A program made the position numbers and the translations under genes. A stretch of 64,000 bases of DNA from Acinetobacter brisouii CIP 110357 (GTDB taxonomy: Bacteria; Pseudomonadota; Gammaproteobacteria; Pseudomonadales; Moraxellaceae), in NCBI RefSeq assembly GCF_000488275.1, contig NZ_KI530762.1:515536-579535 (forward strand), read 5' to 3'. This document shows, in pieces, positions 18,818 to 28,455 of this stretch. Under the pieces are notes generated by a model that saw nothing but the letters and a program-made list of their open reading frames with translations, was not told the DNA's origin and did no database searches. Every line of letters starts with the position of its first letter. Positions within the stretch are counted from its first letter, which is position 1.

Positions 18818-21583
18818 ATGGCTCATGCTAAATCTAAATACAGTCATATTAACAGTTTTCATGCATTACAAACCTTGCAGGTGGGTACGCACAACTACCA
18901 GTATTTTAGTTTGCCCAAAGCCGCTGAACGGCTTGGTGATTTAAGCAAATTGCCAAAATCATTGAAGGTGTTACTGGAAAACCTCCTGAGATTTGAAGAT
19001 AACCATACGGTTACCAGTGCTCATATTCATGCGATTGCGGATTGGTTAAAACAAAAAACCAGTGAACAGGAAATTCAGTATCGCCCTGCACGGGTATTGA
19101 TGCAGGATTTTACAGGTGTGCCTGCGGTGGTTGATCTGGCTGCAATGCGTGCAGCAGTTGCCAAAGCAGGTCAGAACCCTGACAAGATTAATCCGCTGTC
19201 ACCTGTGGATCTGGTGATCGATCACTCGGTGATGGTCGATCATTTCGCCAGTAGCCATGCGTTTCATGACAATGTTGAAATCGAAATGCAGCGCAATGCC
19301 GAGCGTTACCAGTTCTTACGCTGGGGGCAGTCGGCATTTAACAATTTTAGTGTGGTGCCGCCAGGCACAGGGATTTGCCATCAGGTCAATCTGGAATATT
19401 TGGCGCAAGCGGTTTGGACAGCCGAAGATGACGGGCAAACTTTTGCCTTTCCTGATACCTTGGTGGGGACAGACTCACATACCACAATGATCAATGGCTT
19501 GGGGGTGTTGGGTTGGGGTGTTGGTGGGATTGAAGCCGAAGCAGCGATGCTCGGACAACCGATTTCTATGCTGATTCCCGAAGTGATCGGTTTTAAACTC
19601 ACAGGAAAATTGCCTGAAGGGATTACCGCGACTGATTTGGTGCTAACCATTACCCAAATGCTGCGTAAAAAAGGTGTGGTGGGTAAGTTTGTAGAATTTT
19701 ATGGTGATGGATTGGCAGATTTGCCACTGGCTGACCGCGCGACGATTGCCAATATGGCACCTGAATATGGCGCAACCTGCGGCTTCTTCCCGATTGATGA
19801 AGTGACCTTGGGATATTTACGTTTAACAGGTCGCCAGCCTGAACGGATTGCACTGGTTGAAGCCTATAGTCAGGCGCAAGGTTTATGGCGTAACGCAGGC
19901 GATGAACCTGAATTTACTGACAGCTTAAGTCTGGATATGTCCAGTGTTCAAGCCTGTTTGGCAGGGCCGAAACGCCCGCAAGATCGAGTGCTACTGTCGA
20001 ATGTTGCTAAAACTTTTGATGAAGTCTTAGAACTCAGTATTAAGCCCGCCAAACAGGATAAAGAAAAACTTGAAAATGAAGGTGGCGGTACAGCCGTGGC
20101 TGCACAAACCGCCAGTGTGCAAAATGATGCGCCAAGCTGTACGCTCAATGGTGAACACTTTGAGCTCAAGCATGGCGATGTAGTTATTTCGGCAATTACG
20201 TCATGTACCAATACCTCCAACCCAAGCGTTATGCTGGCAGCAGGTTTGCTAGCGAAAAAAGCCATCGAAAAAGGTTTGCAGCGTAAACCGTGGGTAAAAA
20301 GTTCTTTAGCCCCTGGTTCTAAAGTGGTGACAGACTACCTTGATGCAGCAGGATTAACGCCATATTTAAATCAGTTAGGTTATCAGTTGGTGGGGTATGG
20401 TTGTACCACCTGTATTGGTAACTCTGGGCCTTTACCTGAAGTCATTGAAGAAGCGATTCAATGTCATGATTTAAATGTCGCTTCGGTACTTTCAGGTAAC
20501 CGTAACTTCGAAGGTCGCGTGCATCCACTGGTCAAAACTAACTGGTTGGCTTCACCGCCATTGGTGATTGCTTTTGGGTTGGCAGGGACGATTCGTATCG
20601 ATTTAACCACAGAGCCACTGGCGACCAACGATCAGGGTGAAGCAATTTACCTCAAAGATATTTGGCCGACTACAGAAGAAATTACAACCGCCTTACGGCA
20701 AGTCAATACGGCAATGTTCCACCGCGAATATGCACAGGTGTTTGAGGGAGATGCCAGTTGGAAAGCCATTCAGATTCCTGAAAGCCAAACTTATGCGTGG
20801 GATGACACCTCGACGTATATTCAGCATCCGCCATTTTTTGCAGGGATTGATCAGCCTCCTGCACCAATTGACAACATTGTCGATGCCCGAATTTTGGCGG
20901 TCCTCGGTGATTCGGTCACCACAGACCACATTTCACCTGCGGGAAATATCAAAAAAGACAGTCCTGCGGGACGTTACTTGCAAGCTCATGGAGTTGAGCC
21001 GAAAGATTTTAACTCCTATGGTTCACGCCGTGGCAACCATGAAGTGATGATGCGCGGCACATTTGCCAATATCCGTATTAAAAACGAAATGCTAGGAGGC
21101 GAAGAAGGTGGCAATACGATTCATATTCCGAGCGGTGAGAAACTGGCAATTTATGATGCGGCAATGCGCTATCAGCAAGAACATACACCACTGCTGATTA
21201 TTGCAGGTAAAGAATATGGAACAGGTTCGTCGCGTGACTGGGCTGCCAAAGGCACGAATTTACTTGGTGTAAAAGCCGTGATTGCGGAAAGTTTTGAACG
21301 GATTCACCGTTCGAATCTGGTGGGCATGGGCGTGTTACCGCTACAGTTTGTTGATGGTCAAACCCGTCAAAGCCTGAATCTGACAGGTCGAGAGATTATT
21401 TCGATTTCAGGGCTTTCTGATCATTTACAGCCACATCAAAGCTTACAGGTACATGTCAAACGTGATGATGGTTCGCGTGATCAGTTTGAAGTGTTGTGTC
21501 GCATTGATACCCTGAATGAAGTGGAATATTTTAAAGCAGGCGGGATCTTGCATTATGTGTTACGTCATCTGATCGCATCCTGA
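18818..21583 (+). CDS. acnA: Aconitate hydratase A
   Basis: 921 aa. [4Fe-4S] ligands are visible in SCTNTSNP (Cys near 463) and GYGCTTCIGNSG (Cys near 529 and 532). The swivel domain carries GTGSSRDWAAKG. AcnA interconverts citrate and isocitrate in the TCA cycle. It is about 30 residues longer than E. coli AcnA, in part from a Lys/Glu/Ala-rich insertion near residues 407-435 that looks like a flexible linker. The start has CGGAGGA upstream. A terminator follows. Confidence 0.95.
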   Translation: MAHAKSKYSHINSFHALQTLQVGTHNYQYFSLPKAAERLGDLSKLPKSLKVLLENLLRFEDNHTVTSAHIHAIADWLKQKTSEQEIQYRPARVLMQDFTGVPAVVDLAAMRAAVAKAGQNPDKINPLSPVDLVIDHSVMVDHFASSHAFHDNVEIEMQRNAERYQFLRWGQSAFNNFSVVPPGTGICHQVNLEYLAQAVWTAEDDGQTFAFPDTLVGTDSHTTMINGLGVLGWGVGGIEAEAAMLGQPISMLIPEVIGFKLTGKLPEGITATDLVLTITQMLRKKGVVGKFVEFYGDGLADLPLADRATIANMAPEYGATCGFFPIDEVTLGYLRLTGRQPERIALVEAYSQAQGLWRNAGDEPEFTDSLSLDMSSVQACLAGPKRPQDRVLLSNVAKTFDEVLELSIKPAKQDKEKLENEGGGTAVAAQTASVQNDAPSCTLNGEHFELKHGDVVISAITSCTNTSNPSVMLAAGLLAKKAIEKGLQRKPWVKSSLAPGSKVVTDYLDAAGLTPYLNQLGYQLVGYGCTTCIGNSGPLPEVIEEAIQCHDLNVASVLSGNRNFEGRVHPLVKTNWLASPPLVIAFGLAGTIRIDLTTEPLATNDQGEAIYLKDIWPTTEEITTALRQVNTAMFHREYAQVFEGDASWKAIQIPESQTYAWDDTSTYIQHPPFFAGIDQPPAPIDNIVDARILAVLGDSVTTDHISPAGNIKKDSPAGRYLQAHGVEPKDFNSYGSRRGNHEVMMRGTFANIRIKNEMLGGEEGGNTIHIPSGEKLAIYDAAMRYQQEHTPLLIIAGKEYGTGSSRDWAAKGTNLLGVKAVIAESFERIHRSNLVGMGVLPLQFVDGQTRQSLNLTGREIISISGLSDHLQPHQSLQVHVKRDDGSRDQFEVLCRIDTLNEVEYFKAGGILHYVLRHLIAS

Positions 21584-21643
21584 TTTTTCTCTTATAGGGG
21601 AAACACAAGGGACTGATGAAAGAAGTCTATTGATGTTCTAGAG

Positions 21644-21674
21644 AAAAAGCGCTGAGTTATTCTTGGCGCTTTTT
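21644..21674 (+). terminator. Intrinsic terminator after acnA
   Basis: Stem AAAAAGCGC/GCGCTTTTT (21644-21652 with 21666-21674), T-rich 3' side. Confidence 0.8.
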
Positions 21675-21744
21675 TCATTCCCTCTAAGTTGCAAAAAGCA
21701 GTAAAATAGCCGCCCTGTCTTTTAATTCCTGAAATGTTAGTGCT

Positions 21745-22515
21745 ATGACCGATCTTGCTCATGATGAATATGACCGCCGTTTTGCAGGTGTTGCCAAAAT
21801 TTATGGTGAGCCGAATTTCAACCAGTTTGAACAAAGTCATGTCATGGTGATCGGCATTGGTGGTGTGGGGAGTTGGGCTGTAGAAGCCTTGGCGCGTACA
21901 GGGATTGGGCGTTTAACACTGGTCGATATGGACGTGATTGCATCATCCAATATTAACCGCCAGTTACCTGCTATCAGTTCGACACTGGGGCATGACAAAG
22001 TTGCGGTGATGGCAGAGCGTTGTCGTCAGATTAACCCGCGCATGCAGGTCGACGTCATTGATGATTATCTTAGCCCTGAAAATGTCAAAGAACTTTTGCT
22101 TGATGTGCCTGATGTGATTCTGGATTGTATTGATGATGTCAAAGCAAAACTTGCCTTGATGTTGCACTGCCGTTTTAACAAGATTCCATTGATTGTGTCA
22201 GGTGGTGCAGGCGGCAAACTTGATCCGCTGAAAATCCGTGTGGCGGATTTATCTAAAACAGAGCAAGACCCGATGCTGGCAAAACTGCGTGCCCAGTTAC
22301 GTAGTAAAGGCATTTGTAAAAAGCCTAAAGACAAGTTTGGAATAACCTGTGTTTACTCGATTGATAATCCGTTTTCCAGTGCTGATGTTTGCCCAAGTGC
22401 GGGCTTGCGCTGTGGTGGCTATGGCTCGGCGGTAGTGGTGACGTCAAGTTTTGCCATGATTGCGGTGGCTGAAGTGCTGAAAAAGCTCGAAGCGCTTCGT
22501 AAAAAATCAGCTTGA
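21745..22515 (+). CDS. tcdA: tRNA threonylcarbamoyladenosine dehydratase
   Basis: 256 aa ThiF/E1-like protein. The nucleotide site GIGGVGSWAVEALARTG is followed by the VDMDVIASSNINRQ segment. TcdA (CsdL) uses ATP to cyclise t6A37 to ct6A in ANN-decoding tRNAs. A late PSAGLRCGGYGSAV stretch is typical of TcdA. It is convergent with dusA. Confidence 0.92.
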   Translation: MTDLAHDEYDRRFAGVAKIYGEPNFNQFEQSHVMVIGIGGVGSWAVEALARTGIGRLTLVDMDVIASSNINRQLPAISSTLGHDKVAVMAERCRQINPRMQVDVIDDYLSPENVKELLLDVPDVILDCIDDVKAKLALMLHCRFNKIPLIVSGGAGGKLDPLKIRVADLSKTEQDPMLAKLRAQLRSKGICKKPKDKFGITCVYSIDNPFSSADVCPSAGLRCGGYGSAVVVTSSFAMIAVAEVLKKLEALRKKSA

Positions 22516-22669
22516 TGCCTGATGGGTGCATACATTCGCCGTAGAATTGTATGCATATCTTTTGATTATATTGAAACGCGTCTTTTTAAATGTACAGAGC
22601 ACTATATTTACAAAAATGAAGAACAAATGGTCAGCAGTATCAACATGCTCGATACTGCTAACAAAATAT

Positions 22670-23686
22670 TTAAAGCTGTGCTTCTCGTAGATAATCTTCT
22701 GTGCGTTTCATCGCCGCCTGAATGTTATCAATTGCCTGTTCAACATCGGCAAAGGTTTTGGCATTGCCACCACTCAGCGCCTGACGCCATTTGCGTGCGC
22801 CTGGTAAGTTCTGGAATAAACCTAAAATGTGTCGAGTAATAATGGACAATGGTGCACCTTCGGCAAGGCGTTGCTGAATGTAAGGCAACATCTGCTGCAT
22901 GATCTCAAAACGGTCAGGCATGTCCAGATTCCACAGCTCACCAAGTTCTGCCAGCAAATATGGATTGTGATAGGCTTCACGCCCGATCATTACACCATCA
23001 ACATGTTCCAGATGTGTTTTGGTTTCAGCAACGGTTTTTATCCCGCCATTAATTTCAATAAACAGGTGAGGGCGATCTTGTTTTAAGCGGTAAACATCTT
23101 CATAGCGTAAAGGGGGAACTTCACGGTTTTCTTTTGGCGATAAGCCTTTGAGTAATGCAATACGGGCATGTACCACAAAATGCGTACAGCCTGTTTGAGC
23201 AACCGTATCGACAAAATGCAGCATTTCCTCATAAGACTGCATGTCATCAATTCCGATGCGGTGTTTGACATGTACAGGAATTTGTACGGCATTTTGCATA
23301 GATGCAATACATTCAGCCACCAGTTCAGGTTCTGCCATGAGGCATGCACCAATTTTATTGTTCTGTACGCGATCGCTTGGGCAGCCAACATTCAGGTTGA
23401 TTTCATCGTAACCCCAGTCTTGCGCCATTTTGCTACAGGTTGCAAGTTCTTTTGGATCTGAGCCGCCCAGTTGCAGCACAATCGGGTGTTCTTGCTGATT
23501 GAAGTTTAAATGACGTGGCGCATCACCATGAATAATTGCGCCTGTGGTCACCATTTCGGTATAAAGCACGACATTGGGGTTAAACAGGCGAGCAAAATAT
23601 CGATAGTCTTTGGTGGTCCAATCCATCATCGGGGCGACACTGATTCGTGGAGATTTAGTGGTTTCAATGTTTTTGATATTAGTCAT
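22670..23686 (-). CDS. dusA: tRNA-dihydrouridine(20/20a) synthase, with 5' end supplied by the inserted island
   Basis: 338 aa. Core motif SVAPMMDWT, NVGCPSDRVQ with the catalytic Cys, and HARIALLKGLSP typical of DusA. It uses FMN and NADPH to reduce U20/U20a in tRNA D-loops. The island integrated within codons of the conserved MMDWT segment, so the first ~20 codons upstream of the crossover come from the island and keep the frame. The displaced native start is at 43277-43357. Function should be intact. Confidence 0.95.
   Translation of the reverse strand: MTNIKNIETTKSPRISVAPMMDWTTKDYRYFARLFNPNVVLYTEMVTTGAIIHGDAPRHLNFNQQEHPIVLQLGGSDPKELATCSKMAQDWGYDEINLNVGCPSDRVQNNKIGACLMAEPELVAECIASMQNAVQIPVHVKHRIGIDDMQSYEEMLHFVDTVAQTGCTHFVVHARIALLKGLSPKENREVPPLRYEDVYRLKQDRPHLFIEINGGIKTVAETKTHLEHVDGVMIGREAYHNPYLLAELGELWNLDMPDRFEIMQQMLPYIQQRLAEGAPLSIITRHILGLFQNLPGARKWRQALSGGNAKTFADVEQAIDNIQAAMKRTEDYLREAQL
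23616..23632. repeat. Island left attachment core (17-bp direct repeat)
   Basis: GTCCAATCCATCATCGG is identical to 43287-43303. It codes for part of the MMDWT segment of DusA. The bases on both sides differ between the copies, so the exact repeat is 17 bp. Confidence 0.88.
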
Positions 23687-23770
23687 TAAAAATCATACCT
23701 TTAATCAATATTTCACAACCTGCGTGAATCTGTGTAAACCCATATTTAGATGGGGGAATCGGTTTGCATT

Positions 23771-23817
23771 TACACCAAATTTTACACCATAATAGAAAAA
23801 ATGGTTTGTGGTGTAAA
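23771..23817. promoter_or_regulatory. Probable integrase arm-type sites at the left end
   Basis: Two direct copies of a TACACCA motif (23771-23793) and an inverted TGGTGTAAA (23809-23817) lie just before the integrase start. The two direct copies recur almost exactly at 43213-43234 by the right end. Repeated short sites near both ends suit arm-binding by the integrase or its excisionase, and their position may also let the integrase repress its own gene. Confidence 0.6.
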
Positions 23818-23819
23818 TT

Positions 23820-24968
23820 ATGGGGTCAATTACAGCTAGGAAGAGTGCGGATGGAAGTGTTAACTATCGTGCAGCCATTCGAGTTAATCGAAAAGGCTTT
23901 CCTACCTATTCTGAAAGCAAAACATTTCATTCAAAGAAGTTAGCTGAGATTTGGCTTAAGAAAAGAGAAGTCGAAATTCAAGAAAATCCAGATATTTTGC
24001 TCGGTAAGGAACAGTTAATTGATCTGACTTTATCAGATGCTATAGATAAATATTTGGATGAAGTCGGGAGCGAGTACGGAAGAACGAAACGCTATTCTCT
24101 GCTCTTAATCAAGAAGCTGCCAATCGCGCGCAATATTATCACAAAAATAAAATCAGTACATTTGGCTGAGCATGTTGCTTTAAGGAAGGGGGGTATTCCT
24201 CATCTTGGCTTAGAGCCGATTGCTACGAGCACTCAGCAACATGAGTTATTGCATATTCGAGGAGTCTTATCACATGCTGCTGTAATGTGGGAGATGGATA
24301 TCGATCTGAACGGATTTGATAAGGCAACAGCTCAGTTAAGAAAAACTCGCCAAATTTCATCAAGTACCAAACGTGATCGACTGCCAACAAGAGATGAGCT
24401 AGTAGCTGTGACGAGGTATTTCGCTGAACGCTGGAAATCAAATAGATACGGGTCAAAGTACCCGATGCATTTAATTATGTGGTTTGCGATTTTTTCATGT
24501 AGACGTGAAGCAGAATTAACACGATTGTTTCTTCAAGATTATGATTTACACCACTCAACATGGAAGGTACATGATCTTAAGAATCCAAATGGTTCAAAGG
24601 GTAATCATAAATTTTTTGATGTTTTGGAGCCATGTGAAGTAATTATTAAGCGATTGATGCATCCAGATATTCGAGAGCGAATGTTAAAGCTTGGGCATGA
24701 TGAAAATTTGTTATTACCCCTGAATCCAAGAAGTTTGGGTAAAGAATTTAGAGAAGCATGTCGAATGCTGGGAATTGAAGATTTATGGTTTCATGACTTG
24801 AGGCATGAGGGTTGTACCCGATTGGCTGAACAGAGCTTTACTATTCCTGAAATTCAGAAAGTGAGTTTGCACGATTCTTGGAGTAGCTTGCAGCGATATG
24901 TATCAGTTAAAAGAAGAAGGAATATTATTCAGTTAGAGGAAGTGCTACGTCTCATCGATGAAACGTAG
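23820..24968 (+). CDS. Tyrosine site-specific integrase, dusA-associated
   Basis: 382 aa. The N-terminal SAM-like core-binding domain is followed by the catalytic domain with Arg near 228 (SCRREAELTR), HDLRHEG (His near 324, Arg near 327), a second His in SLHDSW and the nucleophile Tyr near 360 (LQRYVSV). All catalytic residues are present. It should catalyse insertion at dusA and, with an excisionase, excision. A broken homologue of its central part lies at 43685-43965. Confidence 0.92.
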   Translation: MGSITARKSADGSVNYRAAIRVNRKGFPTYSESKTFHSKKLAEIWLKKREVEIQENPDILLGKEQLIDLTLSDAIDKYLDEVGSEYGRTKRYSLLLIKKLPIARNIITKIKSVHLAEHVALRKGGIPHLGLEPIATSTQQHELLHIRGVLSHAAVMWEMDIDLNGFDKATAQLRKTRQISSSTKRDRLPTRDELVAVTRYFAERWKSNRYGSKYPMHLIMWFAIFSCRREAELTRLFLQDYDLHHSTWKVHDLKNPNGSKGNHKFFDVLEPCEVIIKRLMHPDIRERMLKLGHDENLLLPLNPRSLGKEFREACRMLGIEDLWFHDLRHEGCTRLAEQSFTIPEIQKVSLHDSWSSLQRYVSVKRRRNIIQLEEVLRLIDET

Positions 24969-25224
24969 CAAAATCTTTGGAAGCTTCTGAATACTTTTTG
25001 TCTAAAATATCTGCTAAGTCTTTAACGTGCACCAGAAAAGGTGCACGTTTACTTTGATCTATCTTAAAAACAGAGAACGGAAATTCTTGATTATTCGCCT
25101 TTCTCAATGCTTCTGCTTTACTCAGATGAGGGTAATAATCAGCAACTACAGCCATCAATTCAACAGTCATAGAGCGATATTTAATAAACAGGTATTCATT
25201 GGTGCTCATTTGGAATGCGCCCAT
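24952..25224 (-). CDS. Pyocin-activator PrtN-like small regulator (copy 1)
   Basis: 90 aa. The pattern NEYLFIKY...YYPHLSKAEALRKANNQEFPFSVFK...APFLVHVKDLADILDKKY matches PrtN, a small DNA-binding activator of pyocin genes that is widespread in phage islands. GGGAGG lies 10 bases before the ATG at 25224. The stop overlaps the integrase 3' end on the other strand by 17 bp. It may govern island genes or the integrase. Confidence 0.75.
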   Translation of the reverse strand: MGAFQMSTNEYLFIKYRSMTVELMAVVADYYPHLSKAEALRKANNQEFPFSVFKIDQSKRAPFLVHVKDLADILDKKYSEASKDFATFHR

Positions 25225-25299
25225 TTATAATAGACCTCCCGTTAATTACTTTTAGTTTCTAGCTAAGTATTTGATTTAGCTTTTATTCATGGTTGTATA

Positions 25300-25587
25300 T
25301 CAAGTTACTGATTGAATTGCTTTTTGTGTTGTATTTTGGAAGATAGAATGGCTCTTACGGTAAATTTCATCAAAAGCATTAGCAAGCTCATTTAAGTGTA
25401 CAAAAAGTGGACCTTTCTGGCTATCATCCAAGCGAATACACGAGAATGGGAATTTATGCTGACGTGCTTTTTCCAAAATTTTCTCTTTGCATAAATTAGG
25501 ATAAAAATCTTTGGTAATATCCTCTAACTTGATGAGATGTGTTCGGTATTTTAAAAATAAGTAATCGGCTGTATTTAGTTCGTACAC
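25300..25587 (-). CDS. Pyocin-activator PrtN-like small regulator (copy 2)
   Basis: 95 aa, a clear paralogue of the neighbouring 90-aa protein (shared KYR, DFYPNL/DYYPHL, FPFS, LFVHL/FLVHV and ELAN/DLAD positions) but well diverged. Both are on the minus strand with a 75-bp gap. Two tandem diverged copies suggest different targets or mutual control. Confidence 0.72.
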   Translation of the reverse strand: MYELNTADYLFLKYRTHLIKLEDITKDFYPNLCKEKILEKARQHKFPFSCIRLDDSQKGPLFVHLNELANAFDEIYRKSHSIFQNTTQKAIQSVT

Positions 25588-25751
25588 TGTGAGGCTCCTA
25601 TTTAAAGTGCAATTAAGTAAAGTAGGGCTTTGGAAAAATATTATTCAAGTAAAAATAATTTTCAGAAGACCTTATGGGAGCCATTGTAAAAAATCGAAAT
25701 AGTGGTGAAAATTGCTAAATCGGGACTCCTTTTTTTGACACTAGATTGTTT

Positions 25752-26966
25752 ATGCCTAAGCTTAATGATGTTCAGAATACAGCTCTTGAGATTATAGATT
25801 TTATATATTTCTTTGATTTTGTTTCACTTTCAACTATAACTGCTCGGAAAGTAGACATTTATGAAAGGCTAAATGATTTAGTCGAAAGTTTGATTGTAAA
25901 CAAGAACTTGAAAGGTCAAGAAGCTGAGACATATAAGCATTATCTGTTATGTGGGGTAGAGATTCTTGCTACTTATAATGCAGTTCAAGAATTGAATTAT
26001 ACAGACCCTAATTTAACGGAAAGGCAGAAACAAGAAGTTAATAAACAAGTTAATCACCATAGATTGAACTTAGTATGGAATGCTTTATTAGAAGAAATGA
26101 GGGAAAGTAAAGTATCTGAGAAAAGTTTTGCTAAAGATGTCGTTATGCTTACTATAAAATCAGGTATAGGACGGGCTTCCCATTCTGTTAGCTTCAGGTT
26201 GGTTGCTCAGATGTTAGCATTTGAGCAAGGTGGCAATATTTCATGTCATGTCTATCGTAGGCTTATCAAGTTAAAAATACTAAATAGTAGCAAAGAAACG
26301 CTACAAGACCATTATGATGAAATTGATAACAAGCATATATTCTTGAGAGCATTATTGTTTGTAGAATTTGAAATGTTACGGAAGCGATTATTCTGTGAGT
26401 ATGGTGACCAGCCGTTAATCATGGAAGTAGCGCCTAATGATATTCTTGAAAGCATTAGGTCAAGGAGAGAAGCTTATTATCAAAAATATCAAAGTCTTTT
26501 AAACACTAGTAATAATTTTATTCGCATTAATAACAATGTGGATGTAATGGATAGCGAACAAGTACAAAGATATATTAAATCGATTAGTAAAAACCTATGC
26601 CATAATCGTATATTTTCAGAATTTAAAGGTACGTGGATTAGTCTGTTTGGAACGTGGCATTTGATTTGTGAGAAAGGATTTGAGCTTGATAATCCAATTT
26701 ATGCAGCTATGAAGAATGATGATAGCTGTAGTGCTAGGGCTGAAGAAACCATGCGTAACCAATATGGTTTTGTAATTTCTGCTAGGAGTTTGAAAGACTG
26801 TTATAACAGGGTTAAAAATTTATACTTTTTCATTAGAGATTGTGTGAACGATATTGTAGAGGAGCCAAAGCATGGTTTTATTGCTCCTGATTTAGCAACT
26901 CATTTCTATTATCATCCAAATATGTCGAAGAATCTACTAGAGGTGCTTGAAGAAATCAAAGGATAA
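25752..26966 (+). CDS. Hypothetical protein, island cargo
   Basis: 404 aa from the ATG at 25752 (the frame extends two codons to a TTG). It is rich in charged helices with no signal peptide or membrane segment. I recognise no domain. The stop faces the convergent gene at 27046 across a 41-bp perfect palindrome. Low GC and many rare-looking codons fit an acquired gene. Confidence 0.7.
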   Translation: MPKLNDVQNTALEIIDFIYFFDFVSLSTITARKVDIYERLNDLVESLIVNKNLKGQEAETYKHYLLCGVEILATYNAVQELNYTDPNLTERQKQEVNKQVNHHRLNLVWNALLEEMRESKVSEKSFAKDVVMLTIKSGIGRASHSVSFRLVAQMLAFEQGGNISCHVYRRLIKLKILNSSKETLQDHYDEIDNKHIFLRALLFVEFEMLRKRLFCEYGDQPLIMEVAPNDILESIRSRREAYYQKYQSLLNTSNNFIRINNNVDVMDSEQVQRYIKSISKNLCHNRIFSEFKGTWISLFGTWHLICEKGFELDNPIYAAMKNDDSCSARAEETMRNQYGFVISARSLKDCYNRVKNLYFFIRDCVNDIVEEPKHGFIAPDLATHFYYHPNMSKNLLEVLEEIKG

Positions 26967-26992
26967 ATATTATCTAAATCATTTATATTGTT

Positions 26993-27033
26993 TAGCTTAT
27001 AATGGATGGGGTATCCCCATCCATTATAAGCTA
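26993..27033. repeat. Perfect palindrome, 19-bp arms with 3-nt centre
   Basis: Arms 26993-27011 and 27015-27033 are exact reverse complements around TAT. It lies between convergent stops (26966 and 27046). No T run follows on either strand, so it is not a standard intrinsic terminator, although its position suits bidirectional transcript ends or a protein-binding or recombination site. Confidence 0.85.
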
Positions 27034-27045
27034 TGCACTGAGATG

Positions 27046-27972
27046 CTAAATTGTGTAAAGATGACTTCCATCTTGGCTCATACACTCTTTGGTGTAGCGT
27101 TCATTGATGAGTTCGTTAATCATTTTTTCTTTGGTCATTTTATGCTTCTTCGCCAATATTTCTAAGCATTGAAGTGTTTTATCAGTCAGATGATAATGGT
27201 GCTTTCGCCCTTTGTTTTTTTCCCTAAAGGCTTTTTGATGCCAAGCATTTGATATCTTATCTTTTATAGCTTTGTAGATATTGGTATCTTTATCCAACAG
27301 ATCATCAAAGATAGCATTGATGACAATACGGTACTCTTCAGGATTCATGGGGTTGTAGTTTTTACTTTTGTGTACTCTAGCATTTTCCCTATCTTGATCC
27401 ATATAGCTTTTAGCCCATAAATAAAAATCATCACTATCGAAGTTTTTAAAGTGTAATGGCTTCTTGCTTAGTATAGTGCTAAAATTAGATTCTATATTAT
27501 CAAGAGAGCAGTTAGACTTATAATAACTAGGTAACATGAATATAGTATAGAGGAACCTAAAATATTCATTATGTATGTCTTTGAAAGCCTTATATTGGCG
27601 ATCATTGGTGGAAATATAATTAAGTGCAAAATATAATAAACGCTTATTGTTCTTGTATTCATTCAGGCTTCTTCCACGTATTAATAATGTGTCTTGGAAA
27701 TTTTTTAATTTATCGATTAAATAGTAAGTATCTCTTTCATTAATATCTTTGTAAATGCCTGTGACTTTGTTTCTTATCTCATCAGTATTATTTATAGTGT
27801 TTAATTTTTGAATATCTAATTGGACTAAATCAGTGTCCCTGTCATTGATATCTCTTCTGGCATGTTGCTCCTCATGTTCTTTATTCATTACATGAAGAAC
27901 CCAGATCATATCTTCATCGCGAAGTTGTTTAATGAACAAATTAAAATCTTTGTGAGTCGTGCTTGAGTACAT
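27046..27972 (-). CDS. Hypothetical protein with C-terminal ribbon-helix-helix-like segment
   Basis: 308 aa. The first ~240 residues are charged and helical with no recognised domain. The last ~45 contain a strand-helix-helix pattern (HYHLTDKTLQCLEIL, then KMTKEKMINELINERY) like RHH DNA-binding regulators. AAGGAGATCAGCC precedes the ATG. It is convergent with the 404-aa gene. A DNA-binding or partition-like role is possible but not shown. Confidence 0.68.
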   Translation of the reverse strand: MYSSTTHKDFNLFIKQLRDEDMIWVLHVMNKEHEEQHARRDINDRDTDLVQLDIQKLNTINNTDEIRNKVTGIYKDINERDTYYLIDKLKNFQDTLLIRGRSLNEYKNNKRLLYFALNYISTNDRQYKAFKDIHNEYFRFLYTIFMLPSYYKSNCSLDNIESNFSTILSKKPLHFKNFDSDDFYLWAKSYMDQDRENARVHKSKNYNPMNPEEYRIVINAIFDDLLDKDTNIYKAIKDKISNAWHQKAFREKNKGRKHHYHLTDKTLQCLEILAKKHKMTKEKMINELINERYTKECMSQDGSHLYTI

Positions 27973-28455
27973 GGCTGATCTCCTTACTAGTAAGCTTTAC
28001 GTGAAGTTTAGCCAAATGTAGAAGGAGTTTTAGGGGAGTTTTGAGGGGTATTTCGGTTGATTTCGCATGATTTTCTTATAAGCTTCTAGTTAAGCATATT
28101 ATTGCAATGTTTTATACATTAGTATAGAACATTGAATATCCACTAGAGAGTAGGATCAGTTTTAATTTTTTTAGCCTTTCTGTTCAGTTTAGAGATAGCA
28201 TTCATCTATGATGAGGTATTTTAGCATCGGATAACTTGACATTAATTAAATAACCCATCATTGAAGTAAATATACCAGTACATCATATATAGATATATTA
28301 AAATATCGATCAGATAAAGAAAATTACATTACTAGAATATAGTGTTAACTAGGTGTAATGACATAGTTATTAATACTAATATAGCGCTTTAATAATCATA
28401 TTATCTATCTACTTAAAATATATTAACCTAGAACATATATCTACATCACTTAACC
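27973..28455. other. Very AT-rich intergenic region between divergent genes
   Basis: About 480 bases with long A/T runs and short imperfect repeats such as TATATTA and ATATATCTA. It lies just upstream of the replication-like gene, so it is the best place for an origin of replication of the element, but I found no clear iteron array. Confidence 0.4.

Noticed and set aside
19948..20265. Minus-strand frame within acnA
   Set aside because: Shadow of the gene; no start site and no recognisable protein.
26993..27033. Palindrome as an ordinary intrinsic terminator
   Set aside because: No T run follows on either strand and the 3-nt centre is tight; its function is left open.
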